Positions 36,490 through 45,580 of a DNA stretch of 64,000 bases are shown piece after piece. A program made the position numbers and the translations under genes. Positions within the stretch are counted from its first letter, which is position 1. Each line of letters starts with the position of its first letter. The stretch comes from Goleter apudmare HA4340-LM2 (GTDB taxonomy: Bacteria > Cyanobacteriota > Cyanobacteriia > Cyanobacteriales > Nostocaceae). Under the pieces are notes generated by a model, which was not told the DNA's origin, made no database searches, and saw nothing but the letters and a program-made list of their open reading frames with translations. Location of the stretch: contig JAHHHF010000097.1 in assembly GCA_019359495.1 (NCBI GenBank), forward strand, positions 1 to 64,000, read 5' to 3'.

Positions 36490-38133
36490 TTACTTCTGTA
36501 CAAGACCCAGCCAAGACTTGAGATTTTCTGGTAAATCAGAGTTTAGACGCAGGGGTAATTGGCGGGTAGACAGAGACTGGGCGTAGGCTGGTGTGAGAAA
36601 TGGTGAGTAGGTTTTGGCGTCTGGTGTCTGTTGTTTGATAAACGCCAAGCTCACACCACGCACTAGCTGGCGGAGAGAATCGGTTTCTTGGCCTCGCTTT
36701 TCTTTAGTGATGGTAGTAGCTGCACTGACAGAATATGCCGAATCGAGAATACTTAAATGAGTTCCACCAATAGCCGTTACCAAATATTTCGCACCCCGGA
36801 GTTGGGTAAAAGGTGCTATTTGATGCTTGAATGTCGGGGTAAAGACATCGTCTGTGCTAGTTAATAGCAATACTGGCTGATTAATTCGAGCTAGACCGTT
36901 GTTGCCAAAAAGTTGACCAACCAGAGGGTTAAGAGCGATCGCACTTTTAACACGTTCATCTTTTAGCTGGAGTTTTTTCTCTTTTAAAGGTGCAGCAGCA
37001 CATTGCAACCAGTCACCAGGGGATTCTCCCACAGAAAGAGAGGTTTTACAGAATTGCTGCAATGCTTCTAAGTTAACTTCTCCACCAGCTAAAGCTAAGG
37101 CTGTATAACCCCCCAAGGAGTGACCGATAACTGTGACTTTTTCAGTTTGAAATTGACCTTGGAGTTGCCCAGGTTGAGTATTGAGTTTTGCTAATTCATT
37201 AAGTAAAAAGCTGACATCTTGGGGACGCTCAATAAATTCCCTAGCTGGGAGTAGTTGTGCTAAGTTGACTTTTTCTGAGGATCGAGAAACAGCAGCGCCA
37301 TTACTTCCAGGATGCTCGATCGCTGCCACTGTGATACCGTGGGAAGCTAGATGACGCGCTAAATATGTTAAAAATTTGCGGTTAGCGCCAAAGCCGTGGG
37401 AGATAACCACCAGTGGTGCTTGTGCATCCACCCGACTCCAATAAATATCTACAGGAATGAGGCGTTGTCGTTTTTGGTCTTGGAGGGTGAGTGACTGTTG
37501 CTGAACTGCTGCTTGACCAATGGTGGCTGGATCAAAGCTGGGTTGAAAGGCTGTATTCTGATTTACTAATAGCTGGCGCTCTAATAAAACTCCCAAAGCT
37601 TGGCTTTGCAAGCTGTTGGGGTTCAACTCTACGGCAATTTCTAGAGCTTTAGTGGCATCTACAGTAATATTTTTATCTGGGTAGGCTCGCAAGAAATCAA
37701 TGACATTCAAACCGTTGACTTGACGCAAACCCAGGTAAAGGGCTGTCTGGAGGCTTTCTACGGTGCTACCGGGGATAGCTGTACCTAAAGATGTGACTAA
37801 TTGTTTACCTGCGGGCGATCGCACCAATTCATCGACGAACTTATCTGCAAAGGCCGGATCTAATTTTAGTCGGCGGTTGAGTAGTTCTCGAATTTGGGGC
37901 GTTAACACAGAACTAAACATTTCCAAGTTTTCTGGCAGTCTACCTGTTTTAGCAAATGTTTCTAAATCAGCGATCTCTAGGGAATGTTGAAATGGCCCAA
38001 AGCGAATCGTCACCTTTTCTGCTGCTAAAGTAGCAGGCATAGCTACAACACAACCCGCAGCGAGAGTCACGCTGCACAGCAGTCCTTGGAGGAAGGAGAT
38101 CTGACGCGGATGTTTGCCTAAGTGAAACTGCAT
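36490..38133 (-). CDS. Secreted alpha/beta hydrolase with N-terminal DUF1400
   Basis: The 547-residue protein has a signal peptide (GLLCSVTLAAGCVVAMPATLAA), a DUF1400 region (about 45-170, KVTIRFGPFQHSLEIADLE), and an alpha/beta-hydrolase domain with PLVVISHGFGANRKFL, nucleophile Ser in VIGHSLGGYTALAL, and late Asp (TSTDDVFTP) and His (GGTHLSILD). It resembles dienelactone hydrolase or PAF-acetylhydrolase-like lipases. The start at 38133 (MQFHLGKHPRQ) replaces a frame running to 38382 through the IS end. Substrate unknown, probably an extracytoplasmic ester or lipid. Confidence 0.88.
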   Translation of the reverse strand: MQFHLGKHPRQISFLQGLLCSVTLAAGCVVAMPATLAAEKVTIRFGPFQHSLEIADLETFAKTGRLPENLEMFSSVLTPQIRELLNRRLKLDPAFADKFVDELVRSPAGKQLVTSLGTAIPGSTVESLQTALYLGLRQVNGLNVIDFLRAYPDKNITVDATKALEIAVELNPNSLQSQALGVLLERQLLVNQNTAFQPSFDPATIGQAAVQQQSLTLQDQKRQRLIPVDIYWSRVDAQAPLVVISHGFGANRKFLTYLARHLASHGITVAAIEHPGSNGAAVSRSSEKVNLAQLLPAREFIERPQDVSFLLNELAKLNTQPGQLQGQFQTEKVTVIGHSLGGYTALALAGGEVNLEALQQFCKTSLSVGESPGDWLQCAAAPLKEKKLQLKDERVKSAIALNPLVGQLFGNNGLARINQPVLLLTSTDDVFTPTFKHQIAPFTQLRGAKYLVTAIGGTHLSILDSAYSVSAATTITKEKRGQETDSLRQLVRGVSLAFIKQQTPDAKTYSPFLTPAYAQSLSTRQLPLRLNSDLPENLKSWLGLVQK

Positions 38134-38296
38134 AGAAGCTACTATTTTCTGTGAGCAAAGTGATAGCTGACATTCCTTCCACAGTAGCTTATTTCTTTTT
38201 CTGTTCGTAGTCAGCACTTTAGCTTGAACTGACAGAAGCCTCTCACTTACCGCGATAGCGGAAGTGATGAGATGAATGGCTCTTGTGTTGACGACA

Positions 38297-38333
38297 GTTC
38301 CCCGACCAATGCCGATAGGCGAGGGAGGGGAAC
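38297..38333. repeat. Candidate left-end hairpin of the IS200/IS605 element
   Basis: Outer arms GTTCCCC (38297-38303) and GGGGAAC (38327-38333) enclose an inner GCC-GATA-GGC hairpin at 38311-38320. Y1 transposases recognise such subterminal hairpins as single-stranded DNA. It could also be a dispersed repeat; I cannot tell without relatives of the element. Confidence 0.4.
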
Positions 38334-38353
38334 ATGGAGGAAACGAACAATTC

Positions 38354-38767
38354 TTAATCTTCTGGTTGTTGCTGATTTTCAATGTATTTTTTCAAAGTTG
38401 AAACGGTAACACCCCCACAACTAGCAATAAAATAAGAACCATTCCAAAAAACATCTTTACTATAAAAAGTTTTTAAATGTTCAGAAAATTCTTGTCTCAA
38501 TTTTCTAGAGGAAATAGACTTTAAGTTATTGACCAACTTACTGAGTTCTAGGTCAGGATGATATTGGAATAGAAGATGTATGTGATTATCTTCACCGTTG
38601 AACTCAACAAGCTTGCAATCCCACTTTACTAATAACTCCTCAAAGATAGTGTGTAAGCGTTCTAACATTACTGCGTTAAATGCTCTACGCCTGTATTTTG
38701 TTGTTAAAACAAGGTGGGCTTTCAGGTCGCTAACAGACCTCCCTTTGGAAACAAAGTCATTTTTCAT
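38354..38767 (-). CDS. tnpA: IS200/IS605 transposase TnpA (Y1 HUH)
   Basis: The 137-residue single-strand DNA transposase carries the HUH pair His62-Ile-His64 (NHIHLLF) and the nucleophile Tyr128 ([10 protein letters not shown]). The sequence is complete ([18 protein letters not shown] at the start), so it may be active. Its ATG at 38767 lies next to the tnpB promoter region. It peels and joins single-stranded copies of the element, usually at replication forks. Confidence 0.93.
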   Translation of the reverse strand: MKNDFVSKGRSVSDLKAHLVLTTKYRRRAFNAVMLERLHTIFEELLVKWDCKLVEFNGEDNHIHLLFQYHPDLELSKLVNNLKSISSRKLRQEFSEHLKTFYSKDVFWNGSYFIASCGGVTVSTLKKYIENQQQPED

Positions 38768-38841
38768 TGGGTTGTAGACTTAAATTAAAATTAGTGTATA
38801 CTAAAAACATAACACTGATTTACAAAGGTGGTGATAAACAG

Positions 38842-40134
38842 TTGAGGACAGCATATCAGTACAGATTACGCCCGACAAAACAACAAGCGACAGAAATAGA
38901 CAGATGGTTGTCTATGTTGTGCGCTCAGTATAACTATTTGTTGGCAGATAGATTTAACTGGTATGAGCAAAATCGCTGTCCCGTTAATGCCTGTCCTCTT
39001 GTTTGTCACCTTCCAGAGTTAAGGGGTAATCCAGACTATTACTCTCAAAAGAAAAGATTACCTGAACTCAAAAAAACGCATCCTCATTACGGTGAAATTT
39101 ATTCACAGGTTTTGCAGGATGTTGTTAAGCGAGTTCAGGTAACTTTTGACCGTTTTCTTAAGGGTGATAGCAACGGAAAACGCAGTGGTAAGCCGAGGTT
39201 TAAATCTAGAAGTAGATACAAAACCTTCACTTATCCACAAATGAAAGATGGATGTTTGCAGCGAAAAGTTTGTGGGGAAGGTTTCCTTCCACAAAACTTT
39301 TCAAGACAGGGCAATTTAATTGATTTACCAAAACTAGGTAAAGTCAAAGTTGTGTTGCATCGTCCGTTGCCTGATGGTTTTAAAATTAAAACTGCTTCTA
39401 TCACCAAAAAAGCTGACGGTTATTACTTAACTTTCAGTCTAGAAGATTCTACGATTCCAGAAATCAAACCCGATATTAATCCAGAATCAATAACTGGTAT
39501 TGACATGGGATTAAAAGAGTTTTTGACAACTGCTGATGGTGAAACAGTTGCTATTCCTCAACATTATCGCAAAGCTCAAAAACGTTTACGAGTAATACAG
39601 AAACGTGTCTCACGTCGTAAAAAGGGTAGTAAACGTAGACAGAAAGCTGTTAAGCAATTAAGTAAGCAACATAAAAAAGTTGCTGATAAGCGCAAAGATT
39701 TTCACTTTAAAACCGCTAATAATCTGCTTAAAAAATATGATGTAATTGCACATGAAGATTTAAACATCAAAGGACTTTCAAGGTCTAGACTTTCAAAGTC
39801 TGTACGTGATGCTGGATGGGGTAGCTTCTTGTCAATCCTGACAAACAAAGCCGAAAATGCTGGTTTGTTGGTAATACCTGTTAAAGCATCTGGTACAACT
39901 CAAGAATGTTCCAACTGCGGTGCAAAAGTACCTAAAAAGCTACATGAACGATGGCATAAATGTAGTTGCGGTTGCTCTTTGGATCGTGATCATAATGCAG
40001 CCATCGTAATAAGAAAAAGAGCCGAGGGGCATCCGGTTCTTAAAGCCAAGAGTCTCCTACGCAATAGCCGGATTGTCTTGGAAGCCTACACTGTATGCGT
40101 TGGCGAAGCCTCTCGTAGAGAAGCATCAGTGTAG
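38842..40134 (+). CDS. tnpB: TnpB RNA-guided nuclease of IS200/IS605
   Basis: The 430-residue protein has an N-terminal helix bundle ([14 protein letters not shown]), an OB-like core and a RuvC nuclease with Asp221 (GIDMGLKEF), Glu305 ([11 protein letters not shown]) and Asp383 (LDRDHNAA), plus a zinc site Cys356/Cys359/Cys374/Cys376. All catalytic residues are intact. I prefer TTG 38842 with AGGTGG upstream; the frame is open to 38767. TnpB proteins cut DNA guided by RNA made from the element's right end. An in-frame palindromic insert lies at about 39267-39311. Confidence 0.9.
   Translation: MRTAYQYRLRPTKQQATEIDRWLSMLCAQYNYLLADRFNWYEQNRCPVNACPLVCHLPELRGNPDYYSQKKRLPELKKTHPHYGEIYSQVLQDVVKRVQVTFDRFLKGDSNGKRSGKPRFKSRSRYKTFTYPQMKDGCLQRKVCGEGFLPQNFSRQGNLIDLPKLGKVKVVLHRPLPDGFKIKTASITKKADGYYLTFSLEDSTIPEIKPDINPESITGIDMGLKEFLTTADGETVAIPQHYRKAQKRLRVIQKRVSRRKKGSKRRQKAVKQLSKQHKKVADKRKDFHFKTANNLLKKYDVIAHEDLNIKGLSRSRLSKSVRDAGWGSFLSILTNKAENAGLLVIPVKASGTTQECSNCGAKVPKKLHERWHKCSCGCSLDRDHNAAIVIRKRAEGHPVLKAKSLLRNSRIVLEAYTVCVGEASRREASV
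39267..39311 (+). repeat. Palindromic dispersed repeat inserted in frame in tnpB
   Basis: TTTGTGGGGAAGG and CCTTCCACAAA face each other, followed by ACTTTTCAAGACAGG, which also occurs at 14612-14626. It encodes about [15 protein letters not shown] between the conserved [12 protein letters not shown] and [10 protein letters not shown], which seem to be adjacent in relatives, as I recall. No stop is introduced. Confidence 0.6.
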
Positions 40135-40135
40135 G
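40085..40135 (+). ncRNA. Candidate right-end / omega-RNA structure of tnpB
   Basis: CCTACACTG (40085-40093) pairs with CAGTGTAGG (40127-40135), extended by ATGC/GCAT with one bulged T. Inside are two small hairpins, GGC-GAA-GCC and CTCT-CGT-AGAG. The structure overlaps the last codons and stop of tnpB, exactly where omega-RNAs of TnpB are encoded. The guide would then be the sequence just beyond the element's right end. Function is inferred from position and structure. Confidence 0.6.
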
Positions 40136-40254
40136 AGTATGTCACTGCTTCATGATTATTGGGAGACGCACCCATTTTTGAGAGTGGAGGAGCAACAATT
40201 ACACCAGCATGGGGACGGCGAGTTAAAAACGACGCCCCCAGTTGGTAGTTGGCT

Positions 40255-41748
40255 CTAGAATCCAAAGAACAGGCGCACAATACCCAAGATAGTACCTAGA
40301 GGCCCAGCAACAACGTTGACACTATCAGAAGTCTTGGTGATCCCATTGCGGCTGACTACGACAACATCATTATTGCGGAGTATGGGATTAGTTTGTTCGT
40401 TAATCCCCTGATTAAAATCAACCTTGACTACACGCTTAGTTACAGAACCGTTGGGATTGAGACGAACCAAATCCACAGCAGCACTGCTAGCTCTAGCATC
40501 ATTAAATCCACCAGCAGCAAGTAATGCTTGATTTAAAGAGCTATTTGGCTTCAGATCCACAGGCCCTGGTCTTTTAACCTCCCCAACGACACCAACTTGA
40601 ATTTTGTCAGGAGATAAGGTTGTGGTAGCTAATTGAGTGGCTTCGGCGGGGTTAATCTCAGTGGCCGTGGGAATAACAATCGTATCTCCATCTTGCACAA
40701 CTATATCTTGGTTTATATCACCACTCTGTAATAATTGCCAGAGATTAATATCTATAGTTTGTTCTTTACCAGTTCTGGTGGGTCGACGTAGCTTGAGATT
40801 ACGCACATCAGCTTGTGGTGTGATTCCCCCTGCTAGTTGAATAGTCCGTGACACAGTTGGTAGTCCACTAATTCCCACTCCTACACCTGGATTTCCCTCT
40901 GCACCATCCCCTGCTGTAGTCCCTTGAGTAACCAGATAGGAGCCAGGGCGGTTGACTTCACCGATGATTGCTACTGTGCGGGGCCTGGTAGCATCAGCAG
41001 CAAAGTTAGCCGCAGATAAATTCCGTGCTTCTGCAAGGTTAAAAGCCGTTGCAGTGGGCACAACTATTGTGTCGCCATCCCGCAAGGTAATATCCTGTCC
41101 AATTCTGCCTGTTTGGATCAGTTCCTTCAAATTTAAAGAAACAACTTGCTCTCCAGAACGTCCTATCTTACGTCGTAGTTGAACTTGAGACACATCTGCT
41201 GCCAGTGTCACGCCCTGGGCTGTGGTTAATGCAGCTAAGACAGTTGGGTATTGTACACCGGGAGAGTCACCAGCACCGCCACTGAGGTTCAAAGTGTAGG
41301 CTCCTGGACGTGTCACTTCCCCTGCAACAAGAACGTTGATGGGGCGAGGTGATAACAGATTAACTGAGATTAAAGGGCGTTTGAGAAACCGGGCGTATCT
41401 TTGGGCTATTTCATCGGCAGCTTGTTCAGTAGTTAGCCCCAAAACTGTAACGCTGCCAATCAAAGGTAAGTTAATCGCTCCACCAGGGGGAACTTGATAT
41501 TCTCCCGTGTATTCAGGAACTTCAAATACGTTAACACGTATGCGATCGCCACCGCCTAACGTATAGTTAATATCTAAAGCTGTACTTGTTGATACTGGTT
41601 GTGCTGTTGGTGTTACTGAACGTATATCAGGAAATCCTGGTTGTGCCTGAGCCAGGCTGGCAGATGGTACCGCAACATTGACAGCCGTTAACAAAGCTAC
41701 ACCCACAGCTGAATGGGTAAGTGATTTCTGCAAGTCTGTATTAAGCAT
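40255..41748 (-). CDS. Periplasmic polysaccharide export protein with SLBB repeats
   Basis: The 497-residue Wza-like protein has a signal peptide (AVGVALLTAVNVAVPSASLA), a polysaccharide export domain (about residues 60-145, DRIRVNVFEVPEYTGEY), then three SLBB domains opening with INVLVAGEVTRPGAY, TVAIIGEVNRPGSY and VGVVGEVKRPGPV, and a short hydrophobic C-terminus. It probably forms part of an exopolysaccharide secretion channel. The other export genes are not adjacent. Its 3-prime end directly abuts the IS element. Confidence 0.88.
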   Translation of the reverse strand: MLNTDLQKSLTHSAVGVALLTAVNVAVPSASLAQAQPGFPDIRSVTPTAQPVSTSTALDINYTLGGGDRIRVNVFEVPEYTGEYQVPPGGAINLPLIGSVTVLGLTTEQAADEIAQRYARFLKRPLISVNLLSPRPINVLVAGEVTRPGAYTLNLSGGAGDSPGVQYPTVLAALTTAQGVTLAADVSQVQLRRKIGRSGEQVVSLNLKELIQTGRIGQDITLRDGDTIVVPTATAFNLAEARNLSAANFAADATRPRTVAIIGEVNRPGSYLVTQGTTAGDGAEGNPGVGVGISGLPTVSRTIQLAGGITPQADVRNLKLRRPTRTGKEQTIDINLWQLLQSGDINQDIVVQDGDTIVIPTATEINPAEATQLATTTLSPDKIQVGVVGEVKRPGPVDLKPNSSLNQALLAAGGFNDARASSAAVDLVRLNPNGSVTKRVVKVDFNQGINEQTNPILRNNDVVVVSRNGITKTSDSVNVVAGPLGTILGIVRLFFGF

Positions 41749-42327
41749 ATTTACCGGATACTCTGAGACTACGAGTGCTAAAGTACTGTTTAAACATTCT
41801 AATCTTGACTATACTTAAGTATTCAAGTTCCCCTAACATTCTTATTTTCTTAGAAAAACTTGTTTTTCCGGAGAAGATTTATTGATTGAATTTAAATTTT
41901 TAGTGAAGGTACTTTAAAGAATAACCGGATGCAATATAAATTTTTGGTAAATTCAGTTTTAAACTAATGCAAATACTGATTAGAGATTACTGAGAAATAA
42001 ATTATCACGCTTAAAATTTTTAACCGTTGATCCTGAGCTATGAACAGTCAACAGTCAACAATGATCATGGGAGACTTTTTATGTGGTATTTACTTCCTCA
42101 AAATATCAAAACTGAAATTAAATCAGCCAAAATTACAGCTTTTTTCCTTAACATCTTTCGTAAGAAAGATAATTAGTTTAATGTATATAAAGTTATATTG
42201 GTAAGGATTAGAGGTATATTAACATCCCTTCATAAATATAGAAGACCAACACTATTGCACCGATTTACCTTGTTGAAAGGAATGGCGATGGACAATGCTC
42301 ACAACATGATCATCAAAGTGCAGCCAA
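41749..42327. other. Gene-poor gap with heptamer repeats
   Basis: This AT-rich region contains an STRR3-like run of CAACAGT units (GAACAGTCAACAGTCAACA at 42042-42060) and two tiny frames that I do not call with confidence. It probably includes the promoter of the export gene near 41760-41850 (TATACTTAAGTATTC at 41810-41824). No larger coding region is present. Confidence 0.45.
42081..42176 (+). CDS. Possible 31-residue peptide
   Basis: An ATG seven bases after GGGAG opens a frame reading MWYLLPQNIKTEIKSAKI, then TAFFLNIFRKKDN. The peptide is basic and amphipathic. There is no known family, and the gap is AT-rich, so this could be chance; only the ribosome-binding site favours it. Confidence 0.2.
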   Translation: MWYLLPQNIKTEIKSAKITAFFLNIFRKKDN

Positions 42328-43317
42328 TTATTTGAAATTAACCGAATTACCTTGTTTTTCGATTTGTTGGATAAAAAATTCTTCTAAAGAGATACGGGAA
42401 AATTTCAGCGTCGTGATTTGCCCATCCATCAGACGCAAGCTAGCGAGAAAATCATAGTAATCATCTTTTAGCGTACCTTGCCAAGAACCATCAGGCTCAA
42501 ATACTAGGCTAGGTATCCATTTTTTGAGAACTTCCCCATCTCCACCTTGACCTTTGACGTAATATGTGTTGGGATTGCCTAAAAGTTGATTGAGAGAACC
42601 AGTACAAATCAATTCACCTTGGGCAAGGATGGCGATGCGATCGCAAATTTGCTCTACTTCGCTGAGAACATGGCTATTAAAAAAAATCGTTTTACCTGTA
42701 GCTTTTAATCCCAAAATCAGTTCCCGCATTTGGTAGCGTCCTACCGGATCAAGACCAGACATTGGTTCATCTAAGAATACCAAGTCTGGATCGTTAATTA
42801 GTGCCTGTGCCATCCCAACACGTTGTAACATGCCTTTAGAATATCGCCGCAGCTGCTTTTTGCGAGCATCGGCTTGAGATAAACCCACCAATTCCAGTAG
42901 TTGGGGAATACGTCGGCGCTGCACACTTTGGGGAATTTGAAATAATCCAGCAGCTAGCTGCAAGAACTCCCAGCCAGTGAGATACTCGTATAAATAGGGA
43001 CTTTCACTCAGGTAGCCAATGTTTTCTTTGACACTGCGATCGCCCAGTGGCTTACCCAACAATAGTCCTCGCCCAGAGGTGGGGCGAATAATTCCTAATA
43101 ACAGCTTTAATAGTGTCGTTTTCCCAGCGCCATTGGGCCCTAGTAAACCAAACGTCTCTCCCTGGTAAACCTTTAAAGAACAGCTTTTGAGAGAGATAAC
43201 TTTTTGATTGTGCCAAAAGCCAGTGCGATAGACTTTTCGCAACTCAGAAGTGAGGACTACTGGTGGAGAGTCTGTATTATTCAGTTGAGAATCAGGGGTG
43301 TCTGCAACAGACTTCAT
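42328..43317 (-). CDS. ABC transporter ATP-binding protein
   Basis: The 329-residue ATPase has Walker A GPNGAGKTTLLKLL, signature YSKGMLQRVGMAQAL, Walker B LVFLDEPMSGLDP and switch His in FFNSHVLSEVEQ. The C-terminal region after residue 240 is an extension typical of the CcmA/NatA group that pairs with separate membrane proteins. No permease gene is adjacent on either side, so the partner must be encoded elsewhere. Substrate unknown. Confidence 0.9.
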   Translation of the reverse strand: MKSVADTPDSQLNNTDSPPVVLTSELRKVYRTGFWHNQKVISLKSCSLKVYQGETFGLLGPNGAGKTTLLKLLLGIIRPTSGRGLLLGKPLGDRSVKENIGYLSESPYLYEYLTGWEFLQLAAGLFQIPQSVQRRRIPQLLELVGLSQADARKKQLRRYSKGMLQRVGMAQALINDPDLVFLDEPMSGLDPVGRYQMRELILGLKATGKTIFFNSHVLSEVEQICDRIAILAQGELICTGSLNQLLGNPNTYYVKGQGGDGEVLKKWIPSLVFEPDGSWQGTLKDDYYDFLASLRLMDGQITTLKFSRISLEEFFIQQIEKQGNSVNFK

Positions 43318-43496
43318 CTCGGTTTAATTATGAATTAGCAATTACCAACTCAACAGTGACAACTGCAACTTGGTATTAATTAATAGCTTACCTAGTGAAC
43401 TGACAATAGCTATCATTGTTAGGTTTGTCAATTATCCCAAACCGAGGCACTAATTGGCACTGTATGTGACACCCCTGTTTAGTAATTTTAACTAAC

Positions 43497-44138
43497 CTAC
43501 AAAACCCCCTTAGAACTGGGAATCAATCCAGCACGACGGGGATCAATTTCTACCGCCATCCGTGTGGCCCTAGCAAAGGCTTTAAATGTTGCCTCAATGA
43601 TGTGATGGGAATTAATTCCATCTAGTTGGCGAATGTGCAGTGTCAATTGGCTGTGGTTCACTAGTGCTACAAAGAATTCTCGCACCAACTGGGTATCATA
43701 AGTCCCTACCCGTTGAGTCGGAATTTGTAACTCATAGCTAAGATGGGGGCGTCCAGAAAAGTCCAGTGCTACCTGAATTAAAGCCTCATCCAGTGGTGCG
43801 AGGAAATTACCAAAGCGGACAATACCTTTGCGATCGCCTAAGGCTTTACTAATGGTTTGTCCCAGGGTAATGCCTACATCTTCGTTGGTGTGGTGGTCAT
43901 CAATTTCCCAGTCTCCCTGGGCTTGCACATCCAAATCAATTAACCCGTGGGAGGCTATTTGATGCAACATGTGGTCTAAAAAGGGAATGCCAGTGGCAGC
44001 ACAACAGATGCCTGTACCATCGAGGTTGACACTAACTTGCACATTAGTTTCACCCGTCTTACGGTGAACGGTGGCAATCCGAGAGGTGTTAGTTGAGTCT
44101 TGGTGTGAGATATTAACTTGGGGTTCGCTAATTTGCAT
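43497..44138 (-). CDS. hisB: Imidazoleglycerol-phosphate dehydratase
   Basis: The 213-residue enzyme catalyses the dehydration step of histidine synthesis. The manganese-binding His clusters are intact: [18 protein letters not shown] and [14 protein letters not shown]. The start at 44138 (MQISEPQVN) suits the family; an upstream ATG at 44153 is also possible, and the longer frame to 44333 runs through repeat-like text overlapping fabI. It is the stand-alone type without the phosphatase domain. It follows fabI in the same direction. Confidence 0.94.
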   Translation of the reverse strand: MQISEPQVNISHQDSTNTSRIATVHRKTGETNVQVSVNLDGTGICCAATGIPFLDHMLHQIASHGLIDLDVQAQGDWEIDDHHTNEDVGITLGQTISKALGDRKGIVRFGNFLAPLDEALIQVALDFSGRPHLSYELQIPTQRVGTYDTQLVREFFVALVNHSQLTLHIRQLDGINSHHIIEATFKAFARATRMAVEIDPRRAGLIPSSKGVL

Positions 44139-44149
44139 ATTCAGAAGGG

Positions 44150-44262
44150 TCATAGGGCATGGGGCATAAGGGAGCCACTGTGTTGGGTGGCTTTGCCGAC
44201 TTGTAGCAGGTGGCATTATAGGGCATAGGTTTTTCGTGACAATGCCCCATGCCCAAATCGTA
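44150..44262. repeat. Dispersed repeat between fabI and hisB
   Basis: Repeated CATAGGGCATGGGGCATAAG- and GGGTGGCTTTGCCGACTTGT-type text, with CAATGCCCCATGCCC near 44240, fills the gap. GGGCATGGGGCATGGG recurs at 54780-54796. The inverted GGGGCAT and ATGCCCC could form a hairpin. Confidence 0.5.
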
Positions 44263-45039
44263 TTACATCCCCATGATTTCATATCCTGCATCCACATAGA
44301 TGACTTGCCCAGTGATGCCACTGGATAAGTCACTACATAAAAAAGCCGCCGTATTGCCTACTTCTAGCTGTGTGACTGTGCGGCGTAAGGGAGCGACTTG
44401 CTCTACATGATGAATCATGTCTAGGATGCCGCCAACAGCGCTAGAGGCTAAAGTCCGAATGGGGCCGGCAGAGATGGCATTGACTCGGATATTTTGTGGA
44501 CCAAGTTCCGCAGCTAAATAGCGGACACTGGCTTCTAAACCCGCTTTGGCAACTCCCATGACGTTATAGTTAGGAATTGCTCTGACACCGCCTAAATAGG
44601 TCAAGGTGAGGATACTACCGCCATCTGTCATCAAGGGTTTAGCAGCACCACTCAATTGCACTAGGGAGTAAGTACTAATTTCTAAAGCGGTGCTGAAGCC
44701 TGAGCGTGAGGTTTGGCTAAAATCTCCACTCAAATCATCTTTGTTGGCAAAGGCTAGACAGTGAACAAGAATGTCTAACTTTCCCCACTGCTCGCGGATC
44801 GTCTCAAAAGTAGACTGAACCTGTTCTTCATTTTGGACATTGCAGGGAACAAACAAGCTGGGATTGAGGGGTTCTACTAATTCCGCAACTTTTTTCTCCA
44901 TTTTGCCACGCTCATCTGGCAAGTAGGTAATGCCGAGGTTCGCTCCTGCTTTATGCAGTTGTTGGGCAATTCCCCAGGCGATGGAACGGTTGTTGGCAAT
45001 GCCTGTAACCAGGGCGTTTTTTCCAGTCAGATTTAGCAT
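44263..45039 (-). CDS. fabI: Enoyl-ACP reductase (NADH)
   Basis: The 258-residue short-chain dehydrogenase-like enzyme reduces enoyl-ACP in fatty-acid elongation. It has the FabI nucleotide loop ([15 protein letters not shown]), and the Tyr-x6-Lys catalytic pair in [13 protein letters not shown]. It starts at ATG 45039 ([13 protein letters not shown]); an upstream ATG at 45060 adds seven residues unlike homologues. It is divergent from ntcA, sharing the long regulatory gap. Confidence 0.95.
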   Translation of the reverse strand: MLNLTGKNALVTGIANNRSIAWGIAQQLHKAGANLGITYLPDERGKMEKKVAELVEPLNPSLFVPCNVQNEEQVQSTFETIREQWGKLDILVHCLAFANKDDLSGDFSQTSRSGFSTALEISTYSLVQLSGAAKPLMTDGGSILTLTYLGGVRAIPNYNVMGVAKAGLEASVRYLAAELGPQNIRVNAISAGPIRTLASSAVGGILDMIHHVEQVAPLRRTVTQLEVGNTAAFLCSDLSSGITGQVIYVDAGYEIMGM

Positions 45040-45580
45040 AGAAATTGTCAACGTGATCAATGATTAGGAGCATACTAGAATCTGAGGCTAGTTTGTCTTG
45101 GTTTTACGTGGGATTTGCAAAAACGGTGATTGCTGGAAGTGTTTACTGCAACTAAATTACCCCTTATTACTTAAGTTCTGCACCACAACTCTTAATTTTT
45201 TCTGCAAAAAATCTTTTGAATACAGCTAGTAGTACTATAGGAAATTTAAGATTCAAAACACAAAATTTATTTAAAAAATTTTGCTTACAGGTGAAGCCTG
45301 CTGGTATCTTTTCACAAACTTCAAAAAGTGATTAAATATAAGGCTTTTGACTGTTGTAAATGGTTGTGAGTGTTGTTGCTGTGTTGTAATCATGGAATTA
45401 CCTATCAACAACTACTAGCTAAAAAGATCAGAAATTATGTATCATTATAAACAAATAACTATGAAGCAGTATTTTTGAGTATAGGAAAGTACAGAAAGGT
45501 TGACGGTGTCTTATTGTTTTTTCGGGTGTATTCTTAGGTAATCAGTTTTTGTTTTTCCGGCATTGGGTAGGGGAAGGGAG
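45040..45580. promoter_or_regulatory. fabI/ntcA divergent control region
   Basis: The 541-base gap is AT-rich and holds the NtcA site at 45479-45492 near ntcA. Upstream are GTAATCATGGAATTAC (45388-45403), an inexact version with two extra bases between half-sites, and several AT-rich tracts (45180-45290). The arrangement resembles the multi-promoter ntcA leader of Anabaena, as I recall. Confidence 0.6.
45479..45517 (+). promoter_or_regulatory. NtcA-activated promoter of ntcA (GTA-N8-TAC and -10 box)
   Basis: GTATAGGAAAGTAC at 45479-45492 fits the NtcA consensus GTA-N8-TAC. A -10 box TATTGT (TAN3T) lies at 45512-45517, with the site centre 29 bases upstream of the -10 centre, the class II activator geometry. 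The predicted start near 45525 would give a leader of about 56 bases. Positive autoregulation under nitrogen limitation is known for ntcA in Anabaena. Confidence 0.8.

Larger units (their letters stand above)
38200..40260. mobile_element. IS200/IS605-family element (tnpA and tnpB divergent)
   Basis: A Y1 transposase gene (leftward) and a tnpB gene (rightward) start back to back. A hairpin at 38297-38333 (GTTCCCC/GGGGAAC with inner GCC/GGC) lies beyond tnpA, and a complex hairpin at 40085-40135 lies at the end of tnpB. These are the expected left and right subterminal structures. Exact ends are not marked by inverted repeats in this family, so the limits are approximate. Confidence 0.7.
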
